Source: Shewanella japonica
GTDB lineage: Bacteria; Pseudomonadota; Gammaproteobacteria; Enterobacterales; Shewanellaceae
Assembly: GCF_002075795.1 (NCBI RefSeq)
Contig: NZ_CP020472.1
Location: 169,001-233,000, forward strand
Direction of reading: 5' to 3'
DNA length: 64,000 bases
The notes under the pieces were generated by a model. The model was not told the DNA's origin, did not search any database, and saw only the letters and a list, made by a program, of their open reading frames with translations. Of this stretch, positions 8,923 to 17,687 are shown in pieces; the stretch's first letter is position 1; the number at the start of each line of letters is the position of its first letter. Position numbers and translations under genes: made by a program.

Positions 8923-9249
8923 CTATACGTTTGTTTTGCCTATAACGGGCTTTTCACCGCAAGTTTGATCGGCGCAGCATTCATTTTGTAAAAAGACGAT
9001 GACAGACTCTAATTGGGTAAATTCGGCAACGCAAAATAAGGTGCGCCCTTCACGTCGCTGAGAAATCAGCCCCGCAGAGGCTAAACTGGCAATATGGTGT
9101 GAAAGGGTTGAACCTGGAATACCGAGACTTTCTTGTAAACTGCCCACTGCAATACCTTGAAACCCTGCTCGTATCACTTTGTTATATATGGTTAACCTTG
9201 TTGGATGACCTAATTCTTTTAATGTTTTCGCAACCGTATCGATTTCCAT
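8923..9249 (-). CDS. arsR: ArsR/SmtB-family repressor, probable organoarsenical sensor
   Basis: 108 aa, one winged-helix domain with recognition helix in STLSHHIASLASAGLISQRR. It lacks the canonical Cys motif in the DNA-binding helix of plasmid ArsR; instead vicinal cysteines C91-C92 lie near the C-terminus, with C97 (NECCADQTCGE). From memory, a Shewanella ArsR described as selective for trivalent methylarsenite uses a C-terminal Cys-Cys pair and controls an arsP permease, the same arrangement seen here. It is divergent from the permease gene, with two matching operators between them. Function is inferred from family and context. Confidence 0.75.
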   Translation of the reverse strand: MEIDTVAKTLKELGHPTRLTIYNKVIRAGFQGIAVGSLQESLGIPGSTLSHHIASLASAGLISQRREGRTLFCVAEFTQLESVIVFLQNECCADQTCGEKPVIGKTNV

Positions 9250-9280
9250 TGTTTAGTTCCTTAGGAGCGGTATAACAAAA

Positions 9281-9308
9281 ATATATTTCGATAATACTAG
9301 AAATATAT
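9281..9308. promoter_or_regulatory. Operator 1 of the arsR-arsP divergent region
   Basis: Inverted repeat with perfect 9-bp arms (ATATATTTC and GAAATATAT) and a 10-bp spacer GATAATACTA. It lies about 32 bp upstream of the arsR ATG. A second copy with the same arms and spacer pattern lies nearer the permease gene. Likely ArsR binding site for autoregulation. Confidence 0.7.
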
Positions 9309-9330
9309 TGATCTATCTAGTGAGATTACT

Positions 9331-9356
9331 TATATTTCGATTGTTCTAGAAATATA
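9331..9356. promoter_or_regulatory. Operator 2 of the arsR-arsP divergent region
   Basis: Inverted repeat with perfect 8-bp arms (TATATTTC and GAAATATA) and spacer GATTGTTCTA. The centre is 49 bp from that of operator 1, close to five helical turns minus part of one, and the site ends 17 bp before the permease ATG. It is positioned to block the permease promoter or early transcript. Confidence 0.7.
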
Positions 9357-9373
9357 GATATAAGGTTTACACT

Positions 9374-10300
9374 ATGTTCGACTTCAATTCAGTTTATAGC
9401 ACTATGATTAAAGAAACACTCGACATGTTTGTGTTCTTAGCCGTTGAGTTAACGATTCTGTTTATTGCTATTAGTTATTTAGTGGGCGTATTACAGCAAT
9501 ACATTCCACCAGAAAAAATTCAGCGGATTCTGAGCAGTAAAAATGGCCGAGGTTATGTGGTAGCAGGATTGTTAGGTGCCATTACTCCATTTTGTTCTTG
9601 TTCAACTATCCCGTTTTTAAAAGGGTTACTGCGTGCTAAAGCAGGCTTTGGCACCATGATGGTATTTTTATTTGCAAGCCCACTGCTAAATCCAATCATT
9701 ATTGGTTTATTTGCAGTGACATTTGGTTTGAAAGTTACACTGTTTTATTTTGTGATGGCAATGGGCGTGTCTGTCATTGCTGGTTTTACCCTTGAAAAGC
9801 TTGGGTTTGAAAAGTATGTCAAACCTGAAGCCTATATTGCACCTGAGTCAAAAGGTTGTGGGAGTGGTTGTGGGGCTAAATCTGTACCTGTAAGCAAGTG
9901 GCGCAAGATTTGGAACAGCACATGGGCTGACTTTAAAACGGTTTTACCTTACCTGTTAGGCGGTATTGCCATTGGCTCATTAATTTACGGATTTATGCCG
10001 ACAGAGTTTGTTGCAAGTATCGCTAGTGAAGAGAATCCATTAGCCATTCCTGTGGCAGCAGTTATCGGTATTCCGTTATACATTCGAGCAGAAGCGGTGA
10101 TCCCATTAAGTGCAGCACTTGCAGCAAAAGGTATGGGATTAGGTGCGGTAATGGCGCTAATTATAGGCAGTGCAGGTGCGAGCTTAACAGAAGTTATTTT
10201 GCTTAAGTCGATATTTAAAAACCAAATGATTGCGGCATTTCTGTTTGTCATTATTTCAATGGCGATCAGTGCAGGGTTTTTATATCAATTCATTTTCTAA
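9374..10300 (+). CDS. arsP: ArsP-like permease (DUF318/UPF0718), probable methylarsenite exporter
   Basis: 308 aa inner-membrane permease with about eight hydrophobic helices in two halves. The first half carries the family signature ITPFCSCSTIPFLKGLL with C74 and C76; the central cytoplasmic loop has a Cys/Gly-rich KGCGSGCGAKS segment (C162, C166). Members called ArsP export trivalent methyl or aromatic arsenicals; other DUF318 proteins are uncharacterised, so the substrate is inferred from the paired ArsR. The ATG at 9374 has TAAGG 8 nt upstream. No arsM, arsI or arsC is visible nearby. Confidence 0.78.
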   Translation: MFDFNSVYSTMIKETLDMFVFLAVELTILFIAISYLVGVLQQYIPPEKIQRILSSKNGRGYVVAGLLGAITPFCSCSTIPFLKGLLRAKAGFGTMMVFLFASPLLNPIIIGLFAVTFGLKVTLFYFVMAMGVSVIAGFTLEKLGFEKYVKPEAYIAPESKGCGSGCGAKSVPVSKWRKIWNSTWADFKTVLPYLLGGIAIGSLIYGFMPTEFVASIASEENPLAIPVAAVIGIPLYIRAEAVIPLSAALAAKGMGLGAVMALIIGSAGASLTEVILLKSIFKNQMIAAFLFVIISMAISAGFLYQFIF

Positions 10301-10317
10301 GGGCAGGTACCTCATTC

Positions 10318-10350
10318 ACGATGGGTAAATAGGGTTTTACCCATCGTTTT
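10318..10350 (+). terminator. Rho-independent terminator of arsP
   Basis: Perfect 12-bp stem ACGATGGGTAAA/TTTACCCATCGT with a 6-nt loop, followed by TTTT, 18 bp after the arsP stop. Confidence 0.85.
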
Positions 10351-10387
10351 ATATGATGTTAGTAACAACAATCACAGTTAATCTAGA

Positions 10388-10723
10388 TTACTCTTGTTCG
10401 GAGCAGGCGGTAAATTTTTGAGCTGAGACGCCGAGTTTTTCCGAAAAATTAGATACCAAACAAGCCGTGGTTTTCTCATCATCTTCCTCTAGCATATGTT
10501 TCTCAACACATGCCCGCATCACCTCGCGAAATACCGATTCTACTTTTGCTTCTGATTGATTTACACAGCTGGCCATTTTGGTAAATTCATCATCCGCTTT
10601 CATTTGATTAACGGACATTTGAATCACCATATCTAATTGTTCAGCGGTGAGCTCTTCTGAGAGGGGGGAGCTTGCCATTGTAGATGATGACAGTAACAGA
10701 GTGACAATAATCGCGGCTTTCAT
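10388..10723 (-). CDS. Small secreted protein, unknown function
   Basis: 111 aa. The first 18 residues (MKAAIIVTLLLSSSTMAS) form a signal peptide; the mature part is helical, acidic and has four cysteines spaced by about 17-19 residues, which could form two disulphides in the periplasm. AAGGA lies just upstream of the ATG at 10723. It is convergent with arsP and shares no operon. I do not recognise the family. Confidence 0.7.
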   Translation of the reverse strand: MKAAIIVTLLLSSSTMASSPLSEELTAEQLDMVIQMSVNQMKADDEFTKMASCVNQSEAKVESVFREVMRACVEKHMLEEDDEKTTACLVSNFSEKLGVSAQKFTACSEQE

Positions 10724-10924
10724 GTATTAATCCTTTAATGTAATGTCCATATTGATCGCTAATGCTATAGCGCTAACTACACAGTATAGCCTAATAACAT
10801 AAGCGTTATTACTAGCTGATTTTAATGGGCTTGCTACAATCGTAGGCATTCACCAAGCCGTTATTAATGGCTATCACAATTTGTAAACTGTATCTGCCAT
10901 TCGGTTAATCTTGCTGGAGACGAC

Positions 10925-11806
10925 ATGCTGACACGTTCAGATGATTTAGAAATATTACTTACTGTTGTCGATAGTGGCGGTTTTTCAGCTGCGGCAGAGC
11001 ACTTGGATATTCAAGTGGCACGAGTATCACGTTCTGTTAGTCGAATAGAGCAACAACTTGGCGTGACGATATTAAACCGCACCACTCGACGAGTTGATTT
11101 AACCGATGAAGGTCGTCAGTTTGTTGAGTCTATTCGCAATGGGCTGCAATGCCTTAATCAAGCAGAGCATGACTTGATTTGCCGTGGCGATCTACCCAAA
11201 GGACGGTTGCGAGTTAATGCTGCTAGTCCATTTGTATTTCACCAATTAATCCCATTAATTCATGAATTCAAAGAGGCATATCCAGATATTGAATTAGAAA
11301 TCACCTCTAACGAGGGTTATGTCGACTTATTAGAAAAGCACACGGATGTCGCTATTCGTATTGGTGAACTTGCTGATTCTACTTTGCATGCCCGCTTATT
11401 GGGTCACAGTATGTTGTATTTCGTGGCGACACCTGAATACTTGCAAAAGCGTGATATTCCAAAGCAGGTTTGTGAGTTAAATTATCATAATTTAATCGGT
11501 TTTAGTGAGCCTAAAGTGCTGAATCAATGGCCGCTAAAGGGCGGGTACACAGCTGTGCCTGCGATGACATGTAGTAGTGGAGAAACCATTCGACAATTGG
11601 TGTTAGCCGGCCATGGCATTGGCTGTTTATCTGGGTTTATGGTGAACAAAGATATTGAGGAAGGGCGGTTAGTGACCTTGCTTGAATCTGAAAAACTGGT
11701 CAATGCTGGCTGTCGTCAGGTCAATGCTGTGTATTATAAATCATCTTCTGTGGCGAAGCGCATTTCTGCTTTCATTGACTTTATCCAACCTAAATTAACG
11801 TTATAA
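10925..11806 (+). CDS. LysR-family transcriptional regulator
   Basis: 293 aa, usual length. The N-terminal winged helix (about 3-62) includes FSAAAEHLDIQVARVSRSVSRIEQQLG and RTTRRVDLTDEG; the C-terminal two-lobed effector domain covers about 90-290. The sub-type resembles the AaeR/YhaJ-like group, whose targets vary. It lies 33 nt before a DUF2937 gene on the same strand, without any metabolic gene beside it that would hint at the inducer. Confidence 0.9.
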   Translation: MLTRSDDLEILLTVVDSGGFSAAAEHLDIQVARVSRSVSRIEQQLGVTILNRTTRRVDLTDEGRQFVESIRNGLQCLNQAEHDLICRGDLPKGRLRVNAASPFVFHQLIPLIHEFKEAYPDIELEITSNEGYVDLLEKHTDVAIRIGELADSTLHARLLGHSMLYFVATPEYLQKRDIPKQVCELNYHNLIGFSEPKVLNQWPLKGGYTAVPAMTCSSGETIRQLVLAGHGIGCLSGFMVNKDIEEGRLVTLLESEKLVNAGCRQVNAVYYKSSSVAKRISAFIDFIQPKLTL

Positions 11807-11839
11807 GCCAAGCCATTCACACTTTTTAAAGGCATTTAC

Positions 11840-12376
11840 ATGAAATCGATAATGGATTATTTGCGGCTCATTTTGTTTGTAAGTGGCGTACTGCTTGGGG
11901 TACAAGTGCCTGCTTTTGTCGATCAATACGGTCAACGTTTACAAGCGCATACTCAAGAAGCCAAATTAAGTCTGGATCAATTTCAGCGAGATGCTGATCG
12001 GTTTTTTGCGGGTGATATCCAACGGCTTATTCAGCATTACCAACAAAACCCTGATCAAGTTGTCAATGCCGGCGGAGACAGTATTGAAGCCATTTATCAG
12101 CGGTATCAATTACTCAATGGCGCCTTAAATCAATTTAACCAAACCGCTTACAGCGGTTTTGAACAAGTGGCTTTCGAGCCATTAGAGGATATTCGCCAAG
12201 AGGTTTGGCAAAATTTTAGCCATACCATTATGTTGGACACCAGAGCGATTGCTATAGGCTTAGTCATTGGCTTTATATTATCCCTAGCTTGTGAATTATG
12301 TCTTGTGGGCTGCGGTAAAGGATGCCGACATGCGTATCGGGCGATGAAACCTAAAGCTAAGATGAATACCGAGTAA
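11840..12376 (+). CDS. DUF2937 family membrane protein
   Basis: 178 aa. One N-terminal helix (about 8-25), a soluble segment (about 30-135) with helical, Gln-rich sequence (GQRLQAHTQEAKLSLDQF), and a second membrane helix (about 138-158) followed by a Cys-rich, basic cytoplasmic tail. This matches the DUF2937 family of gammaproteobacteria, for which no function is established. It follows the LysR gene closely and may be cotranscribed. Confidence 0.75.
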   Translation: MKSIMDYLRLILFVSGVLLGVQVPAFVDQYGQRLQAHTQEAKLSLDQFQRDADRFFAGDIQRLIQHYQQNPDQVVNAGGDSIEAIYQRYQLLNGALNQFNQTAYSGFEQVAFEPLEDIRQEVWQNFSHTIMLDTRAIAIGLVIGFILSLACELCLVGCGKGCRHAYRAMKPKAKMNTE

Positions 12377-12559
12377 TAAAGAGCCACGAGAAGTTAAGTG
12401 AAGCATAGCGAGCATACCAGAATAGCAGCGAGTGCTTTAGTGGCTACATTCACGTTTATTGGATAAATTAACCATACAATTCTTCGGTGTTTGTTTGAAG
12501 GATTTCGTTTTATGCTAGTCATTATGTTAATCATCATTTCACTTGATTAAGGATATCCC

Positions 12560-13033
12560 ATGATAGAACAAGGACACACATTACCTGCAGGCATCTTATC
12601 TGAGTTAACACCAGACGGAATGCTCAATCACAATGTGAGTGATTTTTTTGCTGATAAGAAAGTGGTGTTGTTTGCAGTACCTGGTGCATTTACGCCAACT
12701 TGCTCAGAATCCCATTTACCGGGTTTTGTGATTTATGCCGATCAGCTTAAAGCCAAAGGAGTTGATGTCATTGCCTGTGTTTCAGTGAATGATGCCTTTG
12801 TTATGAAAGCATGGGGAGAGGCGCAAAATGCCTCTGAACTGACCATGCTCGCCGATGGCGATGCAAGCTTTACCAAAGCATTAGGGCTAGACATGGATAC
12901 TGCTGGGTTTGGTGGTATTCGTTCGCAACGTTATGCCATGGTTGTTGATAATGGTGTTGTGACGACCTTGAATGTGGAAGCGCCGAAATCTTTTGAAGTC
13001 AGTACTGCAGAAGCGATATTAGCGGTTTTGTAA
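12560..13033 (+). CDS. Peroxiredoxin of the Prx5 family
   Basis: 157 aa thioredoxin-fold peroxidase. The peroxidatic cysteine is C48 in the Prx5 signature VPGAFTPTCSESHLPGF; another Cys (VIACVSV) is in the following strand. Later conserved segments are DASFTKALGLDMD and GGIRSQRYAMVV. Prx5-type enzymes reduce hydrogen peroxide and alkyl hydroperoxides; some bacterial forms are fused to glutaredoxin, but here none is fused or adjacent. An AAGGA motif lies just upstream. Located before hmp, so this small region deals with oxidative and nitrosative stress. Confidence 0.9.
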   Translation: MIEQGHTLPAGILSELTPDGMLNHNVSDFFADKKVVLFAVPGAFTPTCSESHLPGFVIYADQLKAKGVDVIACVSVNDAFVMKAWGEAQNASELTMLADGDASFTKALGLDMDTAGFGGIRSQRYAMVVDNGVVTTLNVEAPKSFEVSTAEAILAVL

Positions 13034-13057
13034 ATATTACGAGAGAGATTAGCTTTT

Positions 13058-13086
13058 AAAGGCGACGGATATAGTCGCCTTTTTTA
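13058..13086 (+). terminator. Terminator of the peroxiredoxin gene
   Basis: 9-bp stem AAAGGCGAC/GTCGCCTTT with 7-nt loop, continuing into a run of T, 24 bp after the stop. Confidence 0.87.
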
Positions 13087-13254
13087 TTCAAATTTAACCC
13101 ACTCTTATCCAAGAGTTGTGTCGTAAACGTATAACTGTATTAATCTATTTTTAGGGCCATCACTGATTCTTGATCTTGGTGCAATCGAGTCAATCCTTTC
13201 AGCTACCAGTATGATATTTACGAGCTAGATAAATTCAAATTAATCTGAAATATA

Positions 13255-13268
13255 TTGATCTAAATCAA
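13255..13268 (+). promoter_or_regulatory. FNR/EtrA-type box upstream of hmp
   Basis: TTGATCTAAATCAA is an exact match to the FNR half-sites TTGAT-N4-ATCAA. Its centre is about 64 bp upstream of the hmp ATG, so with any start site between the two the regulator would sit close to or over the core promoter. Confidence 0.8.
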
Positions 13269-13291
13269 ATACATGTTTAGTATTCTTTTAA

Positions 13292-13314
13292 AACATGCAT
13301 TTTAAATACATATT
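13292..13314 (+). promoter_or_regulatory. NsrR-type operator of hmp
   Basis: Inverted repeat with half-sites AACATGCATTT and AAATACATATT around a single T. It agrees with the published E. coli NsrR consensus (two AAGATGYATTT-like halves) at all but two positions. It ends one base before the Shine-Dalgarno, where a bound NO-sensing repressor would block hmp transcription. Confidence 0.75.
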
Positions 13315-13325
13315 AGAGGTTGTTT

Positions 13326-14519
13326 ATGTTAGATCAGCATACCAAAGACGTTGTTAAGAGCACTATTCCGTTATTAGAAGCAGCAGGCCCAGCGCTAACC
13401 ACACACTTTTATCAACGTATGTTTGAACATAATCCCGAGTTAAAAGATGTATTTAACTTGGCTCATCAACACACTGGCGGTCAGCCAGTTGCCTTATTTA
13501 ATGCCGTTGCCGCTTACGCCAAAAATATTGATAACCTTGAAGCACTTGGCGCTGCCGTTGAGCGTATAGCCCATAAACATACTGGTTTTTTAATTAAGCC
13601 TGAGCAATATGCCATTGTTGGTGGTCACCTACTTGCGACCCTTAAAGAACTCGGCGGTGATGCAGTAACCGAAGAAGTATTGACGGCATGGGGCAATGCA
13701 TATGGTTTTTTAGCGGATATTTTTATCAATCGAGAAGCGCAGCTTTATCAGCAAACCGCTGCCAAAACGGGTGGTTGGGAAGGTAAGCGCCGTTTTGTTG
13801 TAAAGGCTAAAACAGTAGAGTCTTCAGTGATTACTTCATTTTTATTAACGCCTGAGGACGGTGGATCGGTTGTCGATTTTACGCCTGGGCAGTACTTAAG
13901 CGTGTCGCTTGAGCATGAACAGCTTGAGTTTACTGAAATTCGTCAATACTCATTATCGGATGCGCCAAACGGGAGTAGCTACCGCATAAGCGTGAAGCGT
14001 GAAGCGGAAGGTAAAGCTTCAAATTTACTGCATGATCATTATCATGTTGGTGATGTGATTGAGCTTATAGCCCCAGCTGGTGATTTTGTACTTTCTGCAC
14101 AAGCTGATACGCCAGTGGTATTACTGTCTGCTGGAGTGGGGGTGACACCAATGAAGAGTATGCTTAATCAGTTATTGTCTCAATCTCACCAAGCAGATAT
14201 TACGTGGGTTCATGCCTGTGAAGACGGTGCGCAGCATGGCTTTAAAGATGCGATAAAAGCTAAGCGCAATGCCAATACTCACCTTGAAAGTTATGTGTGG
14301 TATCGTCAACCGTTAGCGACAGATTTACCCGCTGAAGACTTTGATTTTGAAGGGACAGTTGCACTGGAAAATATCGCTGAGCGTATTGTGCCAAATGCAC
14401 AGTATTATTTCTGTGGCCCTATTGGGTTTATGAAGGCGATTAAGCAGCAGTTACTCGCGCTTAATGTGCCAGAGTCGCAAATTCATTACGAAGTGTTTGG
14501 CCCACATTCAGACTTATAA
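13326..14519 (+). CDS. hmp: Flavohaemoprotein, nitric oxide dioxygenase
   Basis: 397 aa, full length for Hmp. The N-terminal globin domain (about 1-138) contains the proximal His in IAHKHTGF; a FAD-binding ferredoxin-reductase domain follows (QYSLSDAP), then the NAD-binding domain (LLSAGVGVTPMKSML, FCGPIGFM). It oxidises NO to nitrate with O2 and NAD(P)H in the cytoplasm. I start at the ATG at 13326, which has AGAGG 6 nt upstream and aligns with E. coli Hmp from its first residue; an upstream TTG two codons earlier overlaps the ribosome-site spacing. NsrR- and FNR-type sites precede it. Confidence 0.95.
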   Translation: MLDQHTKDVVKSTIPLLEAAGPALTTHFYQRMFEHNPELKDVFNLAHQHTGGQPVALFNAVAAYAKNIDNLEALGAAVERIAHKHTGFLIKPEQYAIVGGHLLATLKELGGDAVTEEVLTAWGNAYGFLADIFINREAQLYQQTAAKTGGWEGKRRFVVKAKTVESSVITSFLLTPEDGGSVVDFTPGQYLSVSLEHEQLEFTEIRQYSLSDAPNGSSYRISVKREAEGKASNLLHDHYHVGDVIELIAPAGDFVLSAQADTPVVLLSAGVGVTPMKSMLNQLLSQSHQADITWVHACEDGAQHGFKDAIKAKRNANTHLESYVWYRQPLATDLPAEDFDFEGTVALENIAERIVPNAQYYFCGPIGFMKAIKQQLLALNVPESQIHYEVFGPHSDL

Positions 14520-14540
14520 ACAGAGTAATAACCAATCTGA

Positions 14541-14580
14541 AAAAGCGACTCACTATTTACGCTATAGCAGTCGCTTTTTT
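14541..14580. terminator. Terminator between hmp and envZ
   Basis: 10-bp stem AAAAGCGACT/AGTCGCTTTT with a T run rightward, 21 bp after hmp. The A run on the left arm lets it also act on leftward envZ transcripts. Confidence 0.85.
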
Positions 14581-14617
14581 GGTATCAAACTTTGGGCAGT
14601 CAACAAGCTCAATAGCA

Positions 14618-15976
14618 TTAACTATTATCTATTGGCAACCATACTTGTGCTTTTAAGCCGCCTTCTGGACGGTTACTCAATTCAATTTTTCCGTGGTGGC
14701 GGTCAATAATCCGTTTTACTATCGCTAAACCTAGGCCAGAGCCCACTGAGCCACGGGCGCTGTCGCCTTGGGTGAATGGTTGAAATAGTTCATCGATTTT
14801 AGCTTCGTTAATGCCAGGGCCATTGTCTTCGACAATAAAGCTGACGTATTTAGGCTTATGTTTAGAGCTGATTTTTATCCAGCCGCCACCATAGCGAAAG
14901 CCATTTTCGACTAAATTACTCAGTACTCGTTTAATAGCGATACTTTGAAAAGGCACTAATGGATAATCTTGTAAATCTAACTCGATTTCACCATCACGAT
15001 TAACCTCTTGCTGGCTAATTTCTTGGATTAAGCGATTAATCTGATTCGGCTCGCGCACGCTTTCTTGATCATGACGAACATAAGCAATAAATTGCTTAAT
15101 GATGTCATCCATATCCTCGATATCATTAATAATACCTTCTTGAAGATACTTGTCCTCATCGACCATCATCTCTGAGGCAAGACGAATGCGTGTCAGCGGG
15201 GTGCGTAAATCGTGCGAGATCCCTGCCATCAACAAGGCTCTGTCTTGCTCCAATTGCTTCATGCTATGAGACATTTGGTTAAAGGCGTGGGTCACTTCAA
15301 CGATTTCAGATGAGCCGCTTAATGGTAAAGGTTTTGGAAACTCACCTTTGGAAACTGTCACTGCAGCTTGTTGTAGGCGTTTTAACGGTCGATTTAACCG
15401 TCGAGCGAATATCCATCCTCCAGCGACACTTAATGCACCAATCACTAATAAGTATAGAGTCAGTGGAGAGAGATCATTTTCATTGAGGCCAGTAAGCGGC
15501 ACTTTTATCCACAAGGTGGGTGCTTGTGGTGGTCGGATCCAAACTTGTAATTGCGTTCCTTGGGAAAAGCGAACTTCAGCCTCGCCACCTAAGTATTGCG
15601 ACATTTGTTCAGACAAGAAGCCATAATACGTTGCACTATCAAGCCCTGCTTTGATGGCATCTTGTTGATTGTAGATTTTCATTTCATCGTGGCGTACTTT
15701 TGCATTGAGGGCATCGACCATGGTGAGGTGTTCGCGGCTAATCGTGACGCCATCGATGAACAACAAATTAATCTGACGGGCAATCAGTTGGTTAATTTGT
15801 TCGTAGCTAGGTTTGATGAAATATACAGTGACAGATAAGTATGACACTAGCTGATTGATAAGCAGCAAACTACCAATCAAGAGAACGGTTTGACTGAAAG
15901 AGTTGCGTGGCAGAAAACGCTGCCACCACTTCAGTTTAATTGCCGTTGGCTGGCTAATGGATTTACTCTGGCTAAT
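14618..15976 (-). CDS. envZ: EnvZ osmosensor histidine kinase, probable ATT start
   Basis: EnvZ family. Membrane helix 1, a periplasmic domain, helix 2, HAMP, then the H-box [14 protein letters not shown] and a catalytic domain with DNGPGI and GSGLGLAIV boxes. It phosphorylates OmpR. Start problem: the first conventional codon (TTG at 15880) falls inside helix 1, yet homology to E. coli EnvZ ([10 protein letters not shown] against FSPRSSFART) continues upstream. Between that TTG and the in-frame stop at 15985-15983 there is no ATG, GTG or TTG. ATT at 15976 has AGAGGG 9 nt upstream, directly after the ompR stop, and gives 452 aa (E. coli EnvZ is 450). I use it as the probable start; CTG codons at 15934 or 15913 are weaker alternatives. 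Confidence 0.85.
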   Translation of the reverse strand: MSQSKSISQPTAIKLKWWQRFLPRNSFSQTVLLIGSLLLINQLVSYLSVTVYFIKPSYEQINQLIARQINLLFIDGVTISREHLTMVDALNAKVRHDEMKIYNQQDAIKAGLDSATYYGFLSEQMSQYLGGEAEVRFSQGTQLQVWIRPPQAPTLWIKVPLTGLNENDLSPLTLYLLVIGALSVAGGWIFARRLNRPLKRLQQAAVTVSKGEFPKPLPLSGSSEIVEVTHAFNQMSHSMKQLEQDRALLMAGISHDLRTPLTRIRLASEMMVDEDKYLQEGIINDIEDMDDIIKQFIAYVRHDQESVREPNQINRLIQEISQQEVNRDGEIELDLQDYPLVPFQSIAIKRVLSNLVENGFRYGGGWIKISSKHKPKYVSFIVEDNGPGINEAKIDELFQPFTQGDSARGSVGSGLGLAIVKRIIDRHHGKIELSNRPEGGLKAQVWLPIDNS

Positions 15977-15982
15977 GGGGAG

Positions 15983-16708
15983 TTACCCTCTTGCGGTGCC
16001 ATCAGGCACAAACACATAACCCAAGCCCCACACAGTTTGAATATAGCGTGGATTAGCCGCGTCGACTTCAATTAAGCGACGTAATCTTGAGACTTGAACG
16101 TCAATGGAGCGCTCGAGTGCAGAGTAATCACGGCCTCGAGCAAGGTTCATCAGTTTGTCGCGAGATAATGGCTCTCTTGGATGTGATACCAATACTTTAA
16201 GCACAGCAAACTCACCCGATGTCAGTGCAATACTCTTATCGTCGTGGAACATTTCACGAGTGGCAAGGTTCAATGAAAAATCACCAAAGCTGATGACTTC
16301 CTCTTGCTGAGCAGGTGCTCCAGGTACTTCCGTGGTTTGACGGCGCATAACGGCTTTAATACGAGCAAGTAATTCACGAGGATTAAATGGTTTTGGTAGG
16401 TAATCATCTGCGCCTAACTCTAAACCAATAATGCGGTCTACTTCATCGCCTTTGGCTGTCAGCATCACAATAGGGATAGGGTTTTCTTGCTGACGTAAGC
16501 GTCGGCAGATAGAGAGTCCATCTTCACCCGGAAGCATTAAATCAAGCACTAAAAGGTGAAAGTTTTCACGTTCTAATAAACGATCCATTTGTTCAGCATT
16601 GGCAGCGCTTCGCACTTGATACCCTTGCTCAAGTAAATAGCGTTCCAATAATGATCTGAGTCGCATGTCATCATCGACAACGAGAATTTTAGATGTTTCC
16701 TGGCCCAT
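15983..16708 (-). CDS. ompR: OmpR response regulator
   Basis: 241 aa, close to E. coli OmpR (239). Receiver domain (about 6-120) with the acidic pocket DDD, phospho-acceptor D56 in LLVLDLMLPGEDG and K106 in YLPKPFNP; winged-helix DNA-binding domain at about 138-235 ending IQTVWGLGYVFVPDG. It controls porin and osmotic-response genes when phosphorylated by EnvZ. First gene of ompR-envZ; only 6 nt separate its stop from the presumed envZ start, so translation is probably coupled. Confidence 0.95.
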   Translation of the reverse strand: MGQETSKILVVDDDMRLRSLLERYLLEQGYQVRSAANAEQMDRLLERENFHLLVLDLMLPGEDGLSICRRLRQQENPIPIVMLTAKGDEVDRIIGLELGADDYLPKPFNPRELLARIKAVMRRQTTEVPGAPAQQEEVISFGDFSLNLATREMFHDDKSIALTSGEFAVLKVLVSHPREPLSRDKLMNLARGRDYSALERSIDVQVSRLRRLIEVDAANPRYIQTVWGLGYVFVPDGTARG

Positions 16709-16904
16709 GAAATATCCTTTAGTCTAAATTTCGGCGCTAAATACCATTAATCAGTTCAATATAGCGAGTTTATTAGAGTGCAAACAAGAGGTGTTACAGT
16801 CGATTATGGCAGAACAAGGATAATATGACTAATAATGATAATTAAGTCTATGAAATTATTTATAAATAATGAAGTGGATTTGATTTTTGGAAATTGTAAC
16901 TAAA

Positions 16905-17687
16905 TCAGTTTTTGCGCATTAATCGTGAAAAAGTATCTATGATGCCATCTTCGTTGTGATCCAGTAGAAAGATTAATTGGTCATCATGTAATTTGACATT
17001 AAAGGCCGCTGAGGCGATTTCTCCATAACGACTAAAACCTGTTTGTTGATTGTCGTCATATTGAGTTTGAAAATACACTTCCCCAGAGTCTGATTGGTGT
17101 TGATATTGGCCCCACTCCATCCCTGTCAGTTCGTCATCATGTTCAAAGTTGATTTGCAGTTGCACATAAAGGCCATTTTCTAGCATTAGGACTGCATAAA
17201 GATCGTCATATTCTTGGTTGTACCAATAGCCTTCAATTTCTCTTGGTTCTAATTGTTGGTACTCAATCACGTTATCAATTGAGTTATCACCTAAGGTGTC
17301 CATGTTTAATTGTAAGCGAGAGGCATCACTGTTGAGGTACACATGGCTTTGATTTCGTTGGGTGAGTAAGGTGATAAAGCCTTTGGTTGGATTATTGCTA
17401 AATGTCGGATTAAAGCTGATAGAAAGCGGCAATTCAGAAAACGCTTTCGTGTTAGACAAATTAAAGTAACCCCATTCGGCAAAACTGTTATCTGGCGCCT
17501 GCAGATCTAGACCAATCTGTAAGTAACTGTGGTCATCGTTGATTTGTAAAATTTCAATGTGATCGGTTTGTTGACTAAGCCAGTTACCCACAATATGAGA
17601 CGGCGGCGAGGCGTTGGCCCCCCCACAAAAAATGAGCAATATGCAGACGATGCTCTTGTTAAATCGCACTAACCATTGCCCATACAT
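16905..17687 (-). CDS. Secreted protein of unknown function
   Basis: 260 aa when started at the ATG at 17687, which has GGAG 5 nt upstream and gives a proper signal peptide (YGQWLVRFNKSIVCILLIF, then CGGANASPPSH). A start 33 nt further upstream would put charged residues before it. The mature protein is predicted to be rich in beta strands, with repeated short patterns ending in W/G-aromatic (AEWGYFNLS, MEWGQYQHQ) that suggest two or three similar modules. A Cys just after the hydrophobic core could be a lipobox (IFCGGANAS), but the context is not a good match. Family not recognised; no operon partner. Confidence 0.7.
   Translation of the reverse strand: MYGQWLVRFNKSIVCILLIFCGGANASPPSHIVGNWLSQQTDHIEILQINDDHSYLQIGLDLQAPDNSFAEWGYFNLSNTKAFSELPLSISFNPTFSNNPTKGFITLLTQRNQSHVYLNSDASRLQLNMDTLGDNSIDNVIEYQQLEPREIEGYWYNQEYDDLYAVLMLENGLYVQLQINFEHDDELTGMEWGQYQHQSDSGEVYFQTQYDDNQQTGFSRYGEIASAAFNVKLHDDQLIFLLDHNEDGIIDTFSRLMRKN

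Noticed and set aside
12382..12445. Possible long hairpin between the DUF2937 and peroxiredoxin genes (AGCCAC with GTGGCT)
   Set aside because: Only six outer pairs and an asymmetric five-pair inner stem; no T run. Too weak for a terminator or repeat call.
13986..14006. GTGAAGCGTGAAG within hmp, similar to the CTTCAC promoter repeats
   Set aside because: The spacing is one base instead of five and it lies in coding sequence of a conserved segment; chance.
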